Shown piece by piece: positions 4,351 through 5,430 of a stretch of 5,430 nt of DNA. The notes beneath the pieces are model-generated. The model was not told where the DNA came from. It ran no database searches and saw nothing but the letters and a program-made list of their open reading frames with translations. Location: positions 1 through 5,430 of the forward strand of contig JABJCF010000078.1 in assembly GCA_018665625.1 (NCBI GenBank). The letters are read 5' to 3'. Every line of letters starts with the position of its first letter. The first letter of the stretch is position 1. The DNA comes from Nitrospina sp. (GTDB lineage: Bacteria > Nitrospinota > Nitrospinia > Nitrospinales > VA-1). The translations under genes and the position numbers were made by a program.

Positions 4351-5430
4351 TTAAACTAGCCATTTTTTTTGAGCAAGACCAAAAACCTCATCATAAATCT
4401 TTTTAACGGGTAGTTTTTTCTTTAGAGCTGCTTTTTTACAATCTTCAAATTCTGGTGTGGCTTGAACCGTTTTACCATCCAGTTTTCCAATTTTTATTTT
4501 TATTAAGCCATACGCAGTTTTTAGTTTTTGAATATCACGGTCCAGGGTTAACCGATCAACTTCATGAAAGCGCACACCAAAAGAAGATGTCTCAGTAAGA
4601 AGAATTCTGGATAATATATCTTTGTTACTTGCCTTGGAAAGCACAGAAATTTTTGTCGCGGGTCGATTTTTTTTCATGACGATCGAAGAAAAATAGACGT
4701 CAACAGCGCCTGCTTTAAAAAGAGATTCCATAACAGGGTCAAAAATTTCAGGGTTCATATCATCGATGTTCGTTTCTATTAGGAAAAGACTATCGGAATC
4801 CTTTTGAACCAAATCTCCAAGAACAATTCTTAACAAGTTGGGCAGAGAAGAAATTATGTGGCCCCCTGCCCCATAGCCATCGTCAATAATAGTCATAGGC
4901 GGCAGGGATAAAAACTTGTCTGAATAAAAACCTATCATTGCGGCACCCGTGGGTGTTGTGAGTTCTTTCTTCACCCCGCTTGAAAACACGGGAATTCCTT
5001 TTATGAGTTTAAGAGTTGCGGGAGCAGGAACAGGCAGCCGACCATGAGCGCAATCTACAAAACCCTCTCCAACATTCAGGGCCGAAGAATATATCCTATC
5101 CAACTTTAATGATTCAATAGCCCAGACGCCACCAACGATGTCGACAATGGAGTCAACACCCCCTACTTCGTGAAAGTGGATTTTTTCAAGGGTTGTATTA
5201 TGAATTTGAGCTTCAACCTTGGCGATTCTTTTAAAAATCTCTATTGAATTATTTTTTACTGCGGAAGGTAGGTCAGACTGTCCAATTAATTTCCTGATGT
5301 CTGAAAATTTGCGATGCGGGTGAGATTGTTTGGGGTTATCGACTTCTACAATGATTTGGGTGCATGCCAATCCATTTCTTTGTACTTGTTTGGATTTTAG
5401 TTTATATCCCTTTAGATCAATTTTTTTTAA
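4351..5430 (-). CDS. larC: LarC, nickel insertase of the nickel-pincer nucleotide cofactor (N-terminus outside window)
   Basis: LarC inserts Ni2+ into pyridinium-3,5-bisthiocarboxylic acid mononucleotide, a CTP-dependent final step in making the nickel-pincer cofactor of lactate racemase and related enzymes (family formerly DUF111/TIGR00299). It acts in the cytosol. The 359 visible residues read in one frame from the right edge. They begin with the KIDLKGYKLKSKQVQRNG segment, so roughly 35-45 N-terminal residues, including the ISGDM region, are outside. Family motifs in order (visible numbering): a short His loop SHPHR (36-40), HFHEVGGVDSIVDIVGG (85-101), AHGRLPVPAPAT (128-139), TTPTGAAM (158-165), NIDDMNPE (221-228), KKNRPATK (253-260), ETSSFGVR (280-287) and PEFEDC (326-331). 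Both LarC1 and LarC2 parts are fused in one uninterrupted frame, unlike the programmed frameshift of Lactobacillus plantarum. An apparent internal start at 5368-5370 is only a TTG inside the protein, so it was not used. No larA, larB or larE is visible here. Confidence 0.96.
   Translation of the reverse strand, partial: LKKIDLKGYKLKSKQVQRNGLACTQIIVEVDNPKQSHPHRKFSDIRKLIGQSDLPSAVKNNSIEIFKRIAKVEAQIHNTTLEKIHFHEVGGVDSIVDIVGGVWAIESLKLDRIYSSALNVGEGFVDCAHGRLPVPAPATLKLIKGIPVFSSGVKKELTTPTGAAMIGFYSDKFLSLPPMTIIDDGYGAGGHIISSLPNLLRIVLGDLVQKDSDSLFLIETNIDDMNPEIFDPVMESLFKAGAVDVYFSSIVMKKNRPATKISVLSKASNKDILSRILLTETSSFGVRFHEVDRLTLDRDIQKLKTAYGLIKIKIGKLDGKTVQATPEFEDCKKAALKKKLPVKKIYDEVFGLAQKKWLV

Noticed and set aside
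4351..5430. Programmed frameshift or split larC1/larC2
   Set aside because: Motifs from both halves are read in one continuous frame with no internal stop.

Overview
The window is AT-rich bacterial DNA in which every convincing gene lies on the minus strand, so transcription runs from the right edge to the left. A TonB-dependent outer-membrane receptor and several Sec-type signal peptides point to a Gram-negative (diderm) organism. The phylum cannot be fixed from this stretch. No RNA genes, insertion sequences, integrase remnants or CRISPR arrays were seen.

In transcription order: (1) the window opens inside larC (4351-5430, 5' end outside), the nickel insertase of the nickel-pincer nucleotide cofactor. 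(2) A 169-bp gap holds a weak promoter overlapped by a CIRCE-like half-palindrome. (3) A 222-aa cytosolic protein follows (3513-4181), which resembles an uncharacterised bacterial family. (4) An 83-bp gap carries a good sigma-70-type promoter with an imperfect palindrome over its -10. (5) A small secreted His/Cys-rich protein follows (3007-3429). (6) After a 174-bp gap comes a FecA-like TonB-dependent receptor (718-2832; a GTG start with a strong ribosome binding site is preferred). (7) A 109-bp gap is largely filled by two back-to-back RNA hairpins. (8) The last gene is the 5' part of a secreted BNR/Asp-box, sialidase-fold protein (1-608), which runs off the left edge.

The working interpretation is a surface and periplasmic acquisition module for a transition metal or its complex. 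It consists of a His-rich periplasmic or secreted binder, an outer-membrane TonB receptor and a secreted beta-propeller protein, beside a nickel-handling gene (larC). The substrate is not proven. Nickel is attractive because of larC, and copper or zinc are equally compatible with the His/Cys-rich protein.

The most unusual structure is the tandem hairpin pair between the receptor and propeller genes. Both stems are perfect only if G-U pairs on the minus-strand RNA are allowed. The two hairpins share a repeated UACUUG/CAAGUA core that could allow alternative pairing. The first loop carries an anti-Shine-Dalgarno-like CUCCUCC that could pair with the ribosome binding site of the next gene.
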